From Streptomyces sp. SAI-127 (GTDB taxonomy: Bacteria; Actinomycetota; Actinomycetes; Streptomycetales; Streptomycetaceae), in assembly GCF_029894425.1 (NCBI RefSeq), contig NZ_JARXYJ010000001.1, positions 3,844,001 to 3,908,000 of the forward strand: 64,000 bases of DNA, read 5' to 3'. The notes under the pieces are model-generated. The model ran no database searches. It was not told where the DNA came from and saw only the letters and a list, made by a program, of their open reading frames with translations. Within the stretch, counting starts at the first letter, position 1; each line of letters starts with the position of its first letter. This document shows positions 62,256 through 64,000 of this stretch, in pieces. Both the position numbers and the translations under genes were made by a program.

Positions 62256-63395
62256 TCAGTCCTTGGCCGGCGCCTCGTCGGCCGTGTCCGTCACGTCCTC
62301 CAGCGCCTTCAGCGCCGGGTCCAAGATCACGTCCTCGTCACGGGCCTCGGTGGTCGGGTCCTCCGGGAAGTGACAGGCCGTGAGGTGGCCGGCCAGGTTG
62401 CCGGAGATCTGGACCAGCGGGGGCTCGTCCGTGGCGCACTTGTCCTGCGCCTTCCAGCACCGGGTGCGGAAGCGGCAGCCGGACGGCGGGAGGATCGGCG
62501 AGGGGACGTCGCCGGACAGGCGGATCCGCTCGCGGCTCGCACCCGTGCCGTCGATGTCGACCTCCGGCACCGCGGAGAGCAGGGCGTGCGTGTACGGGTG
62601 CCGGGGCCGGTTGTAGATCGACTCCCGGTCGCCGACCTCGACGATCTTGCCGAGGTACATGACCGCGACGCGCTGCGAGAAGTGCCGTACGACGGCCAGG
62701 TCGTGGGCGATGAACAGGAAGGCGATGCCCAGCTCGTCCTGGACCTTCTTGAGCAGGTTGACGACCTGCGCCTGGATCGACACGTCCAGCGCGGAGACCG
62801 GCTCGTCCGCCACGATCAGCTTGGGCTGGAGGGCCAGCGCGCGGGCCACACCGATGCGCTGGCGCTGACCGCCGGAGAACTCGTGCGGGAAGCGGTTGTA
62901 GTGCTCGGGGTTGAGGCCGACCAGCTCGAGGAGCTCGCGGACCTTCGTCTCCCGGCCGCCCTCCGGCTCGATCCCGTTGACCTCCATCGGCGACTTGATG
63001 ATCGAGCCGACGGTCTGCCGGGGGTTCAGCGAGGAGTACGGGTCCTGGAAGATCATCTGGATCTCGGACCGCACCGGCGCCAGCTGACGGCGCGAGGCGT
63101 GCGTGATGTCCTGACCGGAATACGTGATCTTGCCGGCCGTCGGCTCCAGGAGCCGCGTGATCAGCCGGCCCGTCGTCGACTTGCCGCAGCCGGACTCGCC
63201 GACCAGGCCGACGCTCTCGCCGACGCCGACCGTCAGGTCGACCCCGTCGACGGCCTGAACGGCGCCGACTTTGCGTTTGATCGGGAAGCCGCCGTAGATC
63301 GGGAAGTGCTTGGTCAGGCCCTCGACCTTGAGGAGTTCCTCGGTCGAGGTACCGGTGGAACCCTGCTGGGCGGGGAGGGTGAGGTTGTCGCTCAT
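62256..63395 (-). CDS. Peptide ABC importer ATPase, second DppF
   Basis: 379 residues: [37 protein letters not shown], oligo_HPY Cys motif, and an acidic Asp/Glu-rich tail of about 35 residues that the other copy lacks. It belongs to a separate importer whose permease genes lie past the window edge. 13 bases after the dppD-like stop. Confidence 0.92.
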   Translation of the reverse strand: MSDNLTLPAQQGSTGTSTEELLKVEGLTKHFPIYGGFPIKRKVGAVQAVDGVDLTVGVGESVGLVGESGCGKSTTGRLITRLLEPTAGKITYSGQDITHASRRQLAPVRSEIQMIFQDPYSSLNPRQTVGSIIKSPMEVNGIEPEGGRETKVRELLELVGLNPEHYNRFPHEFSGGQRQRIGVARALALQPKLIVADEPVSALDVSIQAQVVNLLKKVQDELGIAFLFIAHDLAVVRHFSQRVAVMYLGKIVEVGDRESIYNRPRHPYTHALLSAVPEVDIDGTGASRERIRLSGDVPSPILPPSGCRFRTRCWKAQDKCATDEPPLVQISGNLAGHLTACHFPEDPTTEARDEDVILDPALKALEDVTDTADEAPAKD

Positions 63396-63408
63396 GTCTC
63401 GGATCTCC

Positions 63409-64000
63409 CTAGCGCAGCCGGGGCTGGATCTTGTCGATGAAGATGGTCTGCTTCTGCTCGGCCGTCAGGTGGCACGCGGAGGCGCGCCCCTCGCCCAGCG
63501 GCGGGCGGGAGTCGGTGCACAGCGTGCCCGGCACCTCGTCCTTGAAGGCGCACCGCGGGTGGAACGGGCAGCCGGAGGGCGGGTTGAGCAGCGAAGGCGG
63601 CGAGCCGGGGATCGGCTCCAGCGCCTCGTTGATGTCGCCGTCCAGGCGGGGCATCGAGCTCAGCAGGCCCCAGGTGTAGGGGTGCTTGGGCGCGCCCAGG
63701 ACCTCCCGGACGGAGCCGCGCTCCACGGCCCGGCCCGCGTACATCACCAGCAGGTCGTCGGCCATGTTCGAGATGACGCCGAGGTCGTGCGTGATGAAGA
63801 TGATCGCGGAGCCGAACTCCTGCTGGAGGTCCTTGAGCAGGTCCAGGATCTGGGCCTGCACGGTGACGTCCAGCGCGGTGGTCGGCTCGTCGGCGATCAG
63901 CAGGTCGGGGTCGCACATCAGCGCCATGGCGATCATCGCGCGCTGGCGCATACCGCCGGAGAACTGGTGCGGGTAGTCGTCGTAACGCTGCTTGGGCTGC
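63409..64000 (-). CDS. Peptide ABC importer ATPase, second DppD (partial)
   Basis: Only the last 196 residues are in the window. The 5' end is cut. It contains [18 protein letters not shown] (signature), [12 protein letters not shown] (Walker B), [13 protein letters not shown], and the C-terminal Cys region ([10 protein letters not shown] at 150 and 172 of the visible part). Stops 13 bases before dppF. Confidence 0.9.
   Translation of the reverse strand, partial: QPKQRYDDYPHQFSGGMRQRAMIAMALMCDPDLLIADEPTTALDVTVQAQILDLLKDLQQEFGSAIIFITHDLGVISNMADDLLVMYAGRAVERGSVREVLGAPKHPYTWGLLSSMPRLDGDINEALEPIPGSPPSLLNPPSGCPFHPRCAFKDEVPGTLCTDSRPPLGEGRASACHLTAEQKQTIFIDKIQPRLR

Noticed and set aside
1..64000. 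tRNA, rRNA or tmRNA genes
   Set aside because: I saw no cloverleaf with a TTCGA(A/N) arm or rRNA-like sequence, but short RNAs could be missed by eye.
1..64000. Prophage, integrative element or biosynthetic gene cluster
   Set aside because: No integrase, transposase, phage structural, polyketide or NRPS gene is present; composition is even.

Overview
The window is about 70% GC, densely coded chromosomal DNA of a Streptomyces (or very close actinomycete). The evidence is strong GC3 codon bias, GTG/TTG starts with GGAGG-type ribosome binding sites, the mycothiol gene mshB, a DUF3152/TetR/DUF3107/RhlE cluster and an ECF-sigma/ZAS anti-sigma/HtrA/TatB operon. I see no rRNA, tRNA, CRISPR array, prophage or insertion sequence.

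Layout. 0-3.4 kb: the start of a peptide-type ABC importer operon (binding protein, DppC, cut DppB; minus strand). 3.7-15 kb: DUF3152 metzincin and an alpha/beta hydrolase (minus), an acidic small protein, TetR regulator, DUF3107 and a membrane protein (plus), a ferritin-like protein, a DEAD-box RNA helicase with a repeat-rich basic tail, a hydrolase and an NYN nuclease-like protein. 15-22.6 kb: a 50-aa protein, MarC, PHP phosphoesterase, a zinc-ribbon protein, an MFS exporter, a SUFU-domain protein, the Mg2+ channel CorA behind a 484-base leader, a frameshifted conserved gene and an LppX-like lipoprotein. 22.8-28.6 kb: MgtE-N/CBS protein overlapping a DUF1003 protein, the Mrp Fe-S carrier ATPase, a family 2 glycosyltransferase and an unknown protein. 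28.8-33.9 kb: an envelope-stress operon read leftward (ECF sigma, anti-sigma, HtrA protease, TatB), driven by a visible ECF-type promoter. 33.9-41 kb: O-methyltransferase, DUF3117, enoyl-CoA hydratase, Tag glycosylase with a DivIVA-like protein, dihydropteroate synthase, LOG-family protein, DapE and a lysozyme-like membrane protein. 41-48.8 kb: a small secreted protein, DapC, 7Fe ferredoxin, GNAT acetyltransferase, a transglutaminase-like protein, and a two-component system linked to an ABC-2 exporter. 48.9-55.7 kb: a large membrane protein with a collagen-like, repeat-filled N-terminus, DUF6113, MshB, a 64-aa membrane protein and an S9 peptidase. 55.8-64 kb: a complete oligopeptide ABC importer (binding protein, DppB, DppC, DppD, DppF) and the ATPase genes of a second one, separated by a 722-base non-coding stretch holding four ~101-bp tandem repeats.

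How it fits together. Gene content matches two Mycobacterium tuberculosis neighbourhoods from memory: Rv3207c-Rv3211 and Rv1170-Rv1239c (mshB, fdxC, dapC, dapE, LOG, folP2, tag, DUF3117, methyltransferase, sigE, rseA, htrA, tatB, mrp, MgtE-N, corA). Functional groups visible are lysine/cell-wall precursor synthesis (dapC, dapE), peptide uptake (two to three Dpp systems, S9 peptidase), envelope stress and Tat export, Mg2+ homeostasis (corA, MgtE-N) and redox (mshB, ferredoxin).

The least explained features are: the corA leader with twin identical-loop hairpins and two TGATG-coupled tiny ORFs; a helicase whose conserved N-terminus can only start at CTG and a methyltransferase that can only start at ATT (or another non-standard codon); the intergenic 101-bp repeat array; a hairpin that buries the start codon of the glycosyltransferase; a single-base frameshift; and four unrelated proteins carrying recently amplified in-frame DNA repeats.
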